A DNA stretch of 64,000 nt from JAGWBJ01 sp034423015 (GCA_034423015.1 DAOUJG010000045.1:1-64000); one strand, 5' to 3'. Shown: positions 15,997 to 24,000, counted from the stretch's first letter. Translations and numbers: made by a program. The notes: a model not told the origin generated them from the sequence alone.

Positions 15997-17259
15997 TCAC
16001 AGGATCTCGACGACTTCGTCGCCGATGATACCCTGACTCTCCAGGTCGTCCACCTCCTCGTCACTCATGCCGAGGAGGGTTCCGTAGACGTAACGGTTGT
16101 GCTCTCCATAGGTCGCAGGAGGGATGTCCACGGGCAATGATGGCCCGCCGAGGGTCCACAGGTAACCCGGATAACGGTGCCCCCCTATGACCGGGTGCCG
16201 GATGCGCTGGAAGAAGCCCCGGGCCTCCAGGTGAGGGTCGGCGTAGAGGTCCACGTCGTCGACCACGACCTGGGCCGGGACGCCCGCCTCCTGCAGCGCG
16301 GCCGCCACCGCCTTCTTATCCCGGGCGCCGGTCCACTCCCGGATGTGCCGGTCCAGCAGGTCCTGGTTCCGGTGTCTCGAGAGTGCGTCCGCGAACGCCG
16401 GCTTCCGGGCCCAGTCCGGGTCGCCCATGGCCCGGACCAGGGCCGTCCACTGGGAGTCCGACGACACGGTGATGACGACCCAGCTGTCGTCGCCGGAGCA
16501 CGGGTAGCACCCATGGGGGGCCATGTGGCCGTCCCGGTTGCCTGCCGGCGTGAGCGGACGGCCGTTCATCACGTGGTCCATGAAGGGCCTGCTCAGGTGC
16601 GGCAGTAACGCCTCGACCTGGGACACGTCCACCCACTGGCCCTCCCCGGTGCGGTTGCGGTGGTACAGGGCGGCCAGCACGGCGAAGGCCAGGGTGACCG
16701 CGCCGACGGCGTCGGCGTGCTGGGCAACGGGGGTCACCGTGGGGTCGGTCCCCGGGTAGCCCCTGAGGGCGTGGTGCCCGGTGAAGCTGTCGATGCCGCT
16801 GCCAAGGCTCACGTACCCCTTGTACGGCCCCTGGACGCCCCACCCCGGCATGGACACCATGATGATGTCGGGCTTCACGTCCTTCAACTTCTGGTAGCTG
16901 ACACCCAGCCGTTCCATGGCGCCCGCCGCGTAGGCTTCGCACACCACGTCGGTGATCGCGGCCAGCCTCTCGAACACATCCAGGCCCCGAGGGTGGGCCA
17001 GGTTCAGGGTCACACCGTACTTGTTCCTGTTGGCCATGTTGTGGATGGCCGCCCTGTCCCAGGGCCTGGGGCCCGCCGCATCGTCGTTGGTAAACCCCCT
17101 GGCCGCCGGCCCCCCGACGATCCGCGTAGTGGGCACCCGGGGGAAGGACTCGACCTTGATGACCGTCGCGCCCAGGTCTCCCAGCAGGGACGTCCCCATG
17201 GGACCGGCCCAGACTTCGGTGAGGTCGATGACCGTAACGCCGCGAAGGGCCCTGTTCAT
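15997..17259 (-). CDS. CaiB/BaiF family CoA-transferase
   Basis: Family III CoA-transferase, moving CoA between acyl-CoA and a free acid. The N-terminal VTVIDLTEVWAGPMGTSLLGDLGATVIKVE block is characteristic. The candidate catalytic aspartate lies in QHADAVGAVTLAF near residue 180. The C-terminal part contains the typical HPVIGGHRYPGYLW segment. At 420 residues it is normal length. The donor and acceptor are not readable from sequence. Neighbours on the same strand are a BNR propeller and a PIG-L deacetylase about 135 bases upstream, which do not suggest a clear pathway. CaiB paralogues are usually numerous in SAR202-like genomes. Confidence 0.9.
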   Translation of the reverse strand: MNRALRGVTVIDLTEVWAGPMGTSLLGDLGATVIKVESFPRVPTTRIVGGPAARGFTNDDAAGPRPWDRAAIHNMANRNKYGVTLNLAHPRGLDVFERLAAITDVVCEAYAAGAMERLGVSYQKLKDVKPDIIMVSMPGWGVQGPYKGYVSLGSGIDSFTGHHALRGYPGTDPTVTPVAQHADAVGAVTLAFAVLAALYHRNRTGEGQWVDVSQVEALLPHLSRPFMDHVMNGRPLTPAGNRDGHMAPHGCYPCSGDDSWVVITVSSDSQWTALVRAMGDPDWARKPAFADALSRHRNQDLLDRHIREWTGARDKKAVAAALQEAGVPAQVVVDDVDLYADPHLEARGFFQRIRHPVIGGHRYPGYLWTLGGPSLPVDIPPATYGEHNRYVYGTLLGMSDEEVDDLESQGIIGDEVVEIL

Positions 17260-17394
17260 AGCCGCCTCTGCGTGCCTAGCACGTGGGTTTCAACGGCGGA
17301 CCGAAGCCCAGCTGCGCCGTCTACCGGCCCGGGAATTGAAGTGGGGAATCGGTCGTTGGCCGACCCTGCGGTCCACCGCATCCTAACGTGGGGC

Positions 17395-18402
17395 TCACGC
17401 CACGGCGAGGGCGTATACGTCGTCCACGTGGTCTGGAAGGGGGTACTCCTTCCACGAGGCGCCGTCGTCTAGGGAGCCAAACACCTGGCCGTGGCGGGTA
17501 GCGCAGAACACCTGGGAGGGCCTCCGGGCGTTGACCCCCACCACCATCATCGTGCTGTTGGGGCTCACGCCATGGTCTATCCGCTCCCAGGTCTCCCCAA
17601 GGTCCCGGCTCCGCAGCAGCGAGCCCACGTCTCCCCTGGCGGACCGTCCCATGGACACGTATAGGGTGCTGGGCTGGGTGGGTCCCAACAGCAGGTAGCG
17701 GGTGTACGGAATGGGCGAGTAGCTGGAGATGTCGATGGGGTCCCACCGGGAACCCCTGTCGGGGCCCCGGAACATCCCCTCCCTCGTGCTGATGTAGACG
17801 GTGCGAGGCTCGAGGGGGCTCACCTGCACGCCGTGGAGGTCCAGACGGTCCTCGCCCCCTTGCGCCAGACCCTGATTGATGGGCTCCCAGCTATCGCCGC
17901 CGTCCTGGGAGCGAATCACTCCCCCCACCTCCAGGGCGGCGTATATTTCGTCGGGGTGGGTCGGGTCCGCGGCCATGGCGATGACACGCGTCTCGAAGGG
18001 CATGGCCACCACGTCGGACCCCAGGTCCACGGGCAGGGGCTCCCACGTGTCGCCCGCGTCGCGGGTCCGGAATATCTGGGCCGGTGCCGTACCCACGTAC
18101 ATCGTGGTGACGTTGTGGGGCCGGAACAGGATGGACCATATCACGGAGCCCATAATGGGCAGGCTCATGGGCCTCCAGTGGTCCCCTTTGCTACCGCTCC
18201 TGAACAGCCCTTCCTGGGTCCCGGCGAAGATCACGTCCGGTTGAAGGGGATGGACAGCCAGGGCGCGGACCTCCGTCGAGCTCGGCAGCCCGTTGGTCAG
18301 CTCCTCCCAGGAGTCGCTGCCCGGGGCCTTCCTGAACAGCCCGCCCTTGCCTGCCCCCGCGAAGACGTGGGGTTCCGGAGCGGATGTAGTAGTTGTGGCC
18401 AT
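17395..18402 (-). CDS. BNR/sialidase-like beta-propeller protein
   Basis: A 335-residue repeat protein predicted to fold as a propeller. Asp-box (BNR) motifs of the form SxDxGxTW recur: RTRDAGDTWEP, RSQDGGDSWEP, RSRDLGETWER and GSLDDGASWKE, plus a degenerate RSGSKGDHWRP. The repeats are spaced by 40-60 residues with intervening DVIFAGT/DEIYAAL strands. There is no signal peptide, so it may be cytoplasmic or leaderless. It resembles the VPS10/YCF48-like and glycosyl-hydrolase-type propellers common in Chloroflexota, but no glycosidase catalytic residues can be named. The start codon follows a GGAGGA ribosome-binding site that sits right against a triple 16-base repeat. Confidence 0.82.
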   Translation of the reverse strand: MATTTTSAPEPHVFAGAGKGGLFRKAPGSDSWEELTNGLPSSTEVRALAVHPLQPDVIFAGTQEGLFRSGSKGDHWRPMSLPIMGSVIWSILFRPHNVTTMYVGTAPAQIFRTRDAGDTWEPLPVDLGSDVVAMPFETRVIAMAADPTHPDEIYAALEVGGVIRSQDGGDSWEPINQGLAQGGEDRLDLHGVQVSPLEPRTVYISTREGMFRGPDRGSRWDPIDISSYSPIPYTRYLLLGPTQPSTLYVSMGRSARGDVGSLLRSRDLGETWERIDHGVSPNSTMMVVGVNARRPSQVFCATRHGQVFGSLDDGASWKEYPLPDHVDDVYALAVA

Positions 18403-18415
18403 CGAAGCGTCCTCC

Positions 18416-18463
18416 GTATTCAGGTCTGGGCGTATTCAGGTCTGGGCGTATTCAGGTCTGGCA
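18416..18463. repeat. Triple 16-base tandem repeat upstream of the BNR gene
   Basis: Three contiguous copies of GTATTCAGGTCTGGGC at 18416-18431, 18432-18447 and 18448-18463; the third differs only in its last two bases. On the minus strand the array ends 13 bases before the BNR start codon and abuts the ribosome-binding site. No gene overlaps it. Confidence 0.95.
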
Positions 18464-18470
18464 GGCGCGG

Positions 18471-19181
18471 TCAGTGGAGATGGTAGTGCCGGAATGTCTC
18501 CGCGTACTTCATCCCGTGGTGCTCTCCCGCCTGCTTTCTCCAGTTGCGCATCCACCTGTCGTCCTCGACCCCATCGCCAACCTGGGAGACGTGCTCCTTG
18601 AGCGCGGTGATGGCGTCTTCGATGGTGTCGGAGACGTCCACCCACATGTCCGGGTCGCGATGCTCTGTGATCAACACTTCGCGCACCTTGTGAGGCTCGA
18701 ACCCTTCGTGCAGCAGGTCGGGGAAGGTCAGGTGGTCCCTAGCGGCGGGGAAGACGGCGGAAAGAGTCGCCTCTCCGGCCGCCATGTGGTCGGGGTGTCC
18801 CAGGTAGCCCGTCACGAACAGGTTTCTCACGGGGCTGGGGGAGATGAGCACGTCGGGCCTGTAGCGCCGTATCTCCCGGGCGATGTCCCGCCGGAGCTCC
18901 AGGGTCGGCTGCAGCGTGGAGTCCTCGTAGCCCAGGAACACGACCTTCTTCAGGCCGATCACCTCGCCCGAGGCTATCTGCTCTCTGCGGCGGATGTCGG
19001 CAAGCTGCGGGCCGGTGATCTCCCGGTCGCTGGTCCCCTTGCTCCCATCTGTGCAGATGACCAGCACCACCTCCATCCCGTCCCTGCACCACTTGACCAT
19101 GGTCCCCGCGCAGCCGTACTCGGCGTCGTCGGGATGCGCCACGACCACCATTCCGCGATGGTACGGTCCACCATCTCCCAT
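18471..19181 (-). CDS. PIG-L family deacetylase
   Basis: Zinc-dependent N-acetylglucosaminyl-type deacetylase of the PIG-L/LmbE family. The signature AHPDD is at residues 15-19, giving metal ligands His16 and Asp19 plus the catalytic Asp18. The second-site motif GHPDHM near 124 supplies the third ligand. At 236 residues the size is typical. Family members deacetylate GlcNAc-linked substrates in glycolipid or low-molecular-weight thiol synthesis, or act on diverse acyl amides. The cysS neighbour could hint at a thiol pathway such as bacillithiol or mycothiol synthesis, but that is speculation. It is 68 bases upstream of the BNR gene on the same strand. Confidence 0.9.
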   Translation of the reverse strand: MGDGGPYHRGMVVVAHPDDAEYGCAGTMVKWCRDGMEVVLVICTDGSKGTSDREITGPQLADIRRREQIASGEVIGLKKVVFLGYEDSTLQPTLELRRDIAREIRRYRPDVLISPSPVRNLFVTGYLGHPDHMAAGEATLSAVFPAARDHLTFPDLLHEGFEPHKVREVLITEHRDPDMWVDVSDTIEDAITALKEHVSQVGDGVEDDRWMRNWRKQAGEHHGMKYAETFRHYHLH

Positions 19182-19267
19182 AGAGGTCAGCCCCCCGTTA
19201 CGAGTGGTATGCGTTCAACGTCTTGGAGTTGGCCACCCCTGGAGGCTTGTCCGTCGATGGCTGAACG

Positions 19268-21436
19268 CTACTTGTTTGAGACCAACAGGTCTTTTCGATC
19301 GCCCCACTTCTTCAGGAAGCGCTTGAAGTTCTTGAAGCTGAGCTGGTCTCGCTCGGCCTCTCCAAGGGAGGCCCACTGGCGGTGCTCATGGCGCACCATC
19401 GGCAGCGTCCCGTCGGCCACGATGCGGTAGCCGTGGGACTTCACCTGGAAGCTGAAGTCTATGTCCAGGTTGCGGTAGAAGCGGAAGGTCTCCCTCATCA
19501 GGCCCGATTGCGCCAGCGCGTCCCTCCGGAGCCCGATGCAGTAGGCTTGCATCGCGTCCACGTCCCCGCTCTCCGACTCGTCGTGGAAGTGATGCAGGTC
19601 GTCGGTGAGCAGCCCCCACCTGCCGACGATGCCGATGGACTCGTCCTCCAGCCGCCGGGCCATGGGGCCGAGCACGTCCCCCACCATCTCCACCGAGGTG
19701 TCGACGACAGCGATGAACCGCCCCCGGGCGTGCTTCAGTCCGATGTTCTTGGCCGCTCCGTCGCCGAGCACGTGGTCGCAATAGACGACCCGTACTCGCG
19801 GGTCCCTGCCGCCGAGCTCCTCCAGCCACTCGGATGTCCCGTCGGTGGAGCCGTTGTCCACGACGATCAGCTCCGACGACCCGTCCTCAAGCCACCGGAG
19901 AATGGCCTCGGTGCAACGCTTGACGTCTTCCATGTAGTTACTTGCTACAACAACTACTGTCTGCTCCAGGGCTGGAGGCAGGTCCAGAAGAGACTTTACT
20001 TCCCTGGATGAGGAGACGGCGTTCCACCTCTCCTCACGCTTCTCCAACTCCGTCTTGGGACGCACGCGAGTCTCCCCGCGGGCGTCTCCCAGGCGGTATC
20101 CCGAGGCCGCCAGGTCCGAGCGCATCCGGTCGGCCTGGCCGTACTCCCGCTGGGACCGGACGGTGTCACGCCGGGCGATGGTGTCTTCCAGGGATGCGGG
20201 CAGCGCGTAGCGCTCCGGGACCGCGTCCAAGCCAAGGCCGAACACCCGGTCGAACTCCAGCAGGAGCGCCAGCTTGGAGCCGCCGGGCAGGTCCGAGCGG
20301 GCCATCTCCCAGGTGATTCCCAGGGCCCGGGGCATGTCGAGGTCGTTGTCCAGGGCATCGTTGAAGCGTCCGCGCCATTCGGCAGCCTCGGGGGGCTCCC
20401 GGTCGGGCGCCGGCTCGCCGCGCCACTCCCAGACCCTGTCTCGTAGGCCGGTCAAGGCCCTCTCCCCGGCCCGGAGGGCGGAGAAGGTGAAATTCATACG
20501 GTGCCTGTAGCGGACGGTGAAGCAGAGGTACCGGAAGGCCAGCGGGTCGAATCCCCGCTCCTCCAGGTCTGCCAGGACGAACTCATTCCCCGCCGACTTG
20601 GCCATCTTCACCCCATCGGCCAGCAGGTGCTGCCCGTGGACCCAGTGGCGGACGAAGGGTACGCCGAAGGCGCCCTCGCTCTGCGCGATCTCGTCCTCGT
20701 GGTGGGGAAACACATTGTCCACACCGCCCGTGTGGAGGTCTAGCTGGGTGCCCAGGTACTTGGTGGACATGGCGGAACACTCGATGTGCCAGCCCGGGAA
20801 GCCCTCTCCCCAGGGGCTGTCCCACTTCATGTCGCGGCCGGGCTCGGCGGCCTTCCAGAGGGTGAAGTCCCTCGGGTCCCTCTTGAGGGGGTCCACCTCG
20901 ACGCGGACCCCCTCCATCAGGGCCGCGCCGACGTTGCCCGACAGCTTCCCGTAGGCGGAGAACCTGCCCACGTCGAAGTACACGTTGTCGCCCGCCTGGT
21001 AGGCGTAGCCGTTCCTGAACAGGTCACGGATGACTGTGATCATCTCGGGCACGTGGTCCGTCGCCCAGGGAAAGTGGTCGGCCGGCAGGATGTTCAGCTT
21101 CCTCTCGTCTTTGTGGAAGGCGTCGGCGTAGAAGCTGGCAATCTCCTGGGGCGTCTTCCCCTCGGCCAGCGCGGCGACGATCACCTTGTCGCCCCCGGTC
21201 TCCAGGGCCTCCTGGCGCATGTGGCCCACGTCGGTGATGTTTTTCACATGGGTGACCCGGTACCCTCGCCCGGTAAGCAGGCGGCGGATGCAGTCGGCCA
21301 TCAGGTAGGTCCGCAGGTTTCCCACGTGGGCGTAACGGTACACGGTGGGGCCGCAGGAGTACATTCGGGCAACGCCCGGCTCCAGCGTAACGAGCTCCTC
21401 GACCCGGTTGGTGAGGGTGTTGTAGATACGGATCAC
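19268..21436 (-). CDS. cysS: Cysteinyl-tRNA synthetase fused to a family-2 glycosyltransferase
   Basis: One uninterrupted 722-residue frame. Residues 1 to about 460 form a complete class I CysRS: zinc ligands C28, C220, H245 and the following glutamate; the HIGH-type motif AHVGN (36-40); KMAKS (277-281); and the usual end GYRLGDARGETRVRP. After a roughly 30-residue charged linker, residues about 493-690 form a GT-A family-2 glycosyltransferase, with VVVVASNY, the nucleotide-binding strand LIVVDNGSTDGT (523-534) and the acceptor region RNLDIDFSFQVKSHGYRI. The DxD-type metal motif reads VVDTS, so sugar transfer is uncertain. There is no stop, frameshift or internal start that would separate the two. 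CysRS is normally about 460 residues, so the fusion is unusual. The PIG-L deacetylase gene lies just downstream. Confidence 0.93.
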   Translation of the reverse strand: MIRIYNTLTNRVEELVTLEPGVARMYSCGPTVYRYAHVGNLRTYLMADCIRRLLTGRGYRVTHVKNITDVGHMRQEALETGGDKVIVAALAEGKTPQEIASFYADAFHKDERKLNILPADHFPWATDHVPEMITVIRDLFRNGYAYQAGDNVYFDVGRFSAYGKLSGNVGAALMEGVRVEVDPLKRDPRDFTLWKAAEPGRDMKWDSPWGEGFPGWHIECSAMSTKYLGTQLDLHTGGVDNVFPHHEDEIAQSEGAFGVPFVRHWVHGQHLLADGVKMAKSAGNEFVLADLEERGFDPLAFRYLCFTVRYRHRMNFTFSALRAGERALTGLRDRVWEWRGEPAPDREPPEAAEWRGRFNDALDNDLDMPRALGITWEMARSDLPGGSKLALLLEFDRVFGLGLDAVPERYALPASLEDTIARRDTVRSQREYGQADRMRSDLAASGYRLGDARGETRVRPKTELEKREERWNAVSSSREVKSLLDLPPALEQTVVVVASNYMEDVKRCTEAILRWLEDGSSELIVVDNGSTDGTSEWLEELGGRDPRVRVVYCDHVLGDGAAKNIGLKHARGRFIAVVDTSVEMVGDVLGPMARRLEDESIGIVGRWGLLTDDLHHFHDESESGDVDAMQAYCIGLRRDALAQSGLMRETFRFYRNLDIDFSFQVKSHGYRIVADGTLPMVRHEHRQWASLGEAERDQLSFKNFKRFLKKWGDRKDLLVSNK

Positions 21437-21469
21437 GCGGCAACCCCTGGTTGGGCTTGTCCTGCCAAG

Positions 21470-21475
21470 ATTCTA
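21470..21475 (-). promoter_or_regulatory. Possible -10 element of cysS
   Basis: Read on the minus strand this is TAGAAT, 34 bases upstream of the cysS start codon. The -35 position (GTGCAA) is poor. It is divergent from the strong promoter at 21514-21542. Confidence 0.4.
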
Positions 21476-21513
21476 TCACTTGTGGGCACCCTTTGCACCT
21501 GCGGAGGGCGTCG

Positions 21514-21542
21514 TTGACATCGCCACACCGGCTACATACAAT
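21514..21542 (+). promoter_or_regulatory. Sigma70-type promoter of the zinc-ribbon gene
   Basis: A perfect TTGACA at 21514-21519, a 17-base spacer, and TACAAT at 21537-21542. The predicted transcription start (about 21549) falls at the first unit of a 23-base tandem repeat, so the whole leader consists of the repeats. Confidence 0.85.
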
Positions 21543-21549
21543 CCTAACC

Positions 21550-21618
21550 ATCGGGGCCTAACCATCCTTGTGATCGGGGCCTAAGCATCCTTGCGGTTGG
21601 GGCCTAGCTGCCCTTGCC
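21550..21618. repeat. Triple 23-base tandem repeat forming an mRNA leader
   Basis: Units lie at 21550-21572, 21573-21595 and 21596-21618, each built on GGGGCCTAA and CATCCTTG-like blocks. The first two differ at two or three positions and the third is more diverged. A partial fourth unit (AATGGGGCAACG) precedes the start codon at 21634. The array occupies nearly the whole predicted 5' leader. Confidence 0.9.
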
Positions 21619-21633
21619 AATGGGGCAACGCTC

Positions 21634-22335
21634 ATGACTACTCTGAAGCAGCTTTACGACCTCCAGGAGCTGGACCAGGCGACGGCCGAATGCCGGGACC
21701 GCATTACGGCCATCGAGCGGCGTCTGGGGGACCGCAGCGAGATCCAGGAGCTGGCCAGGCGGAGGGAGGCGTTGAAGGCGTCCCTCGACCGTCTGACGGT
21801 GCGCCAGCGATCGGAGTCCCGGGAGGCCGAGTCGTTGAGGGTCAAGGTCGACGAGGTGGAAGCCCGGCTCTACAGCGGGACCATCAAGAGCGTGCGGGAG
21901 ATGGAGGGCTTTCAGAAGGAGGCATCCTTCCTCAGGGAGCAGCTCCAGGCGCTGGACGAGCGCGTCCTGGAGTCGATGGTCGCCCTGGACGAAGCCCAAC
22001 GGGGCATAGAGGATTTGGAGGCCAGGTCCGTAGAGTCGGAAGAGCGATGGCAGGTGGAGCAGGTTGAGCTGGGCCGGGAGCTGAAGGACCGCCGGGCTGA
22101 CCTGTCGGACCTGGAGGGACGGCGGGACTCCCTGGCGGCCCAGGTGAGCGGGCAGGACATCCGGCTCTACGAGCGGTTGCGTGTATCCAAGAAGGGATGG
22201 GCCGTGGCCAAGGTACAGGGAGGGATGTGCCGGGCCTGCGGCATGGCCCTGCCCACCCACCAGCTTCAAAGGGCAAGGACCGGGCGGGAGCCGGTGCTGT
22301 GCAACAGCTGCGGCCGCATCCTGTTCATGAGCTAG
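21634..22335 (+). CDS. Coiled-coil protein with C-terminal C4 zinc ribbon (CT398/DUF164-like)
   Basis: A 233-residue protein. Residues about 1-185 form a long heptad-rich helical hairpin, rich in Leu, Glu and Arg. This is followed by a C4 zinc ribbon with CRACG near 202-206 and CNSCG near 225-229. This architecture matches the CT398-like/DUF164 family, which is proposed to bind nucleic acid or to act with sigma factors or helicases; no enzymatic activity is established. It lies directly upstream of rnpB on the same strand, with only 56 bases between its stop and the RNA 5' end, an arrangement suggesting an RNA-related role by context only. Its own promoter and repeat-filled leader lie upstream. 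Confidence 0.85.
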   Translation: MTTLKQLYDLQELDQATAECRDRITAIERRLGDRSEIQELARRREALKASLDRLTVRQRSESREAESLRVKVDEVEARLYSGTIKSVREMEGFQKEASFLREQLQALDERVLESMVALDEAQRGIEDLEARSVESEERWQVEQVELGRELKDRRADLSDLEGRRDSLAAQVSGQDIRLYERLRVSKKGWAVAKVQGGMCRACGMALPTHQLQRARTGREPVLCNSCGRILFMS

Positions 22336-22356
22336 CCCAGCGACGGAATTCGTACC

Positions 22357-22385
22357 TTGACCCCCGACAGGCGGTGTGTTACATT
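22357..22385 (+). promoter_or_regulatory. Promoter of rnpB
   Basis: TTGACC at 22357-22362, a 17-base spacer, and TACATT at 22380-22385. The predicted transcription start at about 22392 coincides with the first base of helix P1 of RNase P RNA, which supports both calls. Confidence 0.85.
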
Positions 22386-22391
22386 TCCCAC

Positions 22392-22761
22392 GGGCCAGGG
22401 AGACCGGGTGACCGCTGCCCCGCCAGCCCCGTAAGGGGTACCGGGGGAGAGGAAAGTCCGGGCTCCACCGGGTAAGGTGCTGGGTAACTCCCAGGACCCT
22501 CGGCGAGGAGCGCCAGCGTCGCGGGTACGGAAAGTAGCGCAGAGACCACACCGCCAGCGGCCTCGGACATCCGAGGTGCGGGTAAGGGTGAAAACGGGCG
22601 GTAAGAGCGTCCCGGCCGTTCGTGGCGACACGACGGCGGCTAAACCCCACCTGGAGCAAGGCCGAATAGGGGGACTAAAGGCACCCGGCCTGTCCCCGGG
22701 TAGGCTGCTCGAGTCCGGCGGCAACGCCGGACCTAGATAGATGGTCACCGTCCCGGCCGGC
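22392..22761 (+). ncRNA. rnpB: RNase P RNA (bacterial type A)
   Basis: Catalytic RNA that removes tRNA 5' leaders. The conserved blocks appear in order: GAGGAAAGTCCGGGCTCC near 22448; GGTAACTCCCAG; the AGAGACCACACCGCC region; GGGTAAGGGTGAAAACGG; GGTAAGAGCG; CCACCTGGAGCAAGGCC followed by AATAGGGG; and the 3' GGTAGGCTGCTCGAG and CCTAGATAGATGG. Helix P2 pairs GGTGACC near 22407 with GGTCACC at 22743-22749. P1 pairs GGCC.GGGA near 22393 with TCCCGGCC near 22751. This sets the ends at about 22392 and 22761, roughly 370 bases. It is transcribed from its own promoter; the next protein gene begins about 70 bases after the RNA. No strong terminator is visible between them. Confidence 0.95.
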
Positions 22762-22833
22762 GAGGGAAGGACTCTGGCGACCTTCACACACGCCGCGGGG
22801 ATACAGGACCCGGCTTACAGGTCTGTCTGGCCC

Positions 22834-23343
22834 ATGAGAATGAAAGAAGCGGGCTGCGCCGCAGTTATCGATGGCCTCCATCGGGTGGGGCCGGACTACT
22901 TCATCCACGTGCCGGACAGCTACGGGGCCCCGGTGGTCCGGCACTTCCAGGACGACCCCGCCGTCCGTTGCTTCTCCGTGGCCCGCGAGGAGGAGGGCAT
23001 CGGCATAGCCGCGGGCCTCGCCATGGGGGGCAAGAGCGGCGTCCTCTTCTACCAGGACGTGGGCCTTGGCAACTCCATGGTGGCCCTCACCACATTCGCC
23101 ATGGCTTACCACATGCCCATGCTGGTGTTCGCCATCAGAAGGGGTGGGTTCGGGGAGTTCAACTCGGCGGTGCACACCTTCTCCGAGCACGCCATCGACA
23201 TGGTCGAGGCCATGGGCCTGAAGGCGTTCGTGCTGGACTACAGGGTGCCCACCGAGGAGTGGCCCCTGGCGATCCAACGGGCCGACGAGTACACGCGGCT
23301 GACGCACCGCCCGGTGGTGGTGTTTCTCAACCTGAAGGACTGA
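22834..23343 (+). CDS. TPP-dependent decarboxylase, alpha subunit (ComD-like)
   Basis: Pyrimidine-binding half of a two-subunit thiamine-diphosphate enzyme resembling sulfopyruvate or phosphonopyruvate decarboxylase. The catalytic glutamate lies in FSVAREEEGIGIAAGLAMGG near residues 48-66, and a substrate-loop HTFSEHAID follows near 130. The frame is open from 22741, but those first 31 codons lie inside or just after rnpB, so I place the start at the ATG at 22834 (an alternative ATG is at 22840). This gives 169 residues, the usual size of ComD. The beta subunit begins immediately after the stop (TGAATG). Sulfopyruvate decarboxylase activity is inferred from family resemblance; other 2-oxoacids are possible. 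Confidence 0.8.
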   Translation: MRMKEAGCAAVIDGLHRVGPDYFIHVPDSYGAPVVRHFQDDPAVRCFSVAREEEGIGIAAGLAMGGKSGVLFYQDVGLGNSMVALTTFAMAYHMPMLVFAIRRGGFGEFNSAVHTFSEHAIDMVEAMGLKAFVLDYRVPTEEWPLAIQRADEYTRLTHRPVVVFLNLKD

Positions 23344-23976
23344 ATGGGCAACGGCGGCGAGATGGCCGGTTCACTCAATAGACCGGGGCGGCCCCAGCGA
23401 ATGGACGCCCTGGAGATGATCGCCGGGGAGTTCCCCGACGACCCCGTGGTCCTGACCTGTGGGGCCACCTCCCGCGAGATGGCCCACGCTGCCAGGCGCC
23501 CAAACCACCTGTACGTGGTGGACTCCATGGGCTTGGTGAGCTCCATCGTGCTGGGGCTGAGCCTCTCCCTGGAAGACGCGCCAATCGCCCGCTGCGTGGG
23601 CGTCGAGGGAGACGGCGGGATGCTCATGAACATGAACGCCCTCACCAGCATCGGGTACCTGCAGCCAAGGAAGCTGATCCTGGTGGTCCTGGACAACGAG
23701 TCCTACGCCTCGACGGGCGGGCAGCCCACCTTCACCGAGCGGCTGGACCTGGCCGCGGTTGCCGGCTCCTGCGGGCTGAAGACCTGGAGGGCCGACGACG
23801 GCGAGGGCCTCAGGGCCGCCTTGGCGGCCGCGCTGGAGGTCGACGGACCGGGCTTCGTGTACGCCAAGATATCCAAGGGGAACGCCGACGTGCCGCTCCT
23901 GGTGGAGGACCCGGTGACCCTGGGACACACCTTCACTTCGTGGCTGCAGGGACGCGTCGCGGCCCCGCCGCTTTAG
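23344..23976 (+). CDS. TPP-dependent decarboxylase, beta subunit (ComE-like)
   Basis: Pyrophosphate-binding half of the enzyme. The TPP/Mg motif begins at VEGDGGMLMNMNAL near residues 83-95 and ends at LDNESYASTGGQP near 118-130. The 210-residue length fits ComE/Ppd beta subunits. It starts with an ATG directly adjoining the alpha-subunit stop, so the two are coupled. In sulfopyruvate decarboxylase (coenzyme M pathway, or sulfonate catabolism) the reaction gives sulfoacetaldehyde; in phosphonopyruvate decarboxylase it gives phosphonoacetaldehyde. Neither pathway's other genes are nearby. The downstream PHP and MaoC genes instead suggest involvement in an organic-acid pathway, which is inference only. 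Confidence 0.8.
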   Translation: MGNGGEMAGSLNRPGRPQRMDALEMIAGEFPDDPVVLTCGATSREMAHAARRPNHLYVVDSMGLVSSIVLGLSLSLEDAPIARCVGVEGDGGMLMNMNALTSIGYLQPRKLILVVLDNESYASTGGQPTFTERLDLAAVAGSCGLKTWRADDGEGLRAALAAALEVDGPGFVYAKISKGNADVPLLVEDPVTLGHTFTSWLQGRVAAPPL

Positions 23977-24000
23977 GGCGGCCGCCTCCGGGAGACAACG

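Noticed and set aside
14004..16064. A 686-codon minus-strand frame opposite ggt
   Set aside because: It lies antisense to ggt, whose autoprocessing motif and promoter are clear. The translation has no recognisable domain.
17260..17394. Regulatory element in the CaiB-BNR gap
   Set aside because: Small imperfect inverted repeats are present, but no -35/-10 pair or terminator with a T-tract can be supported.
18416..21618. Tandem repeats as a CRISPR array
   Set aside because: Units are contiguous without unique spacers, only 16-23 bases, and no cas genes are present.
22477..22740. ORFs across 22477-22740
   Set aside because: This sequence is RNase P RNA, with conserved blocks that no protein explains.
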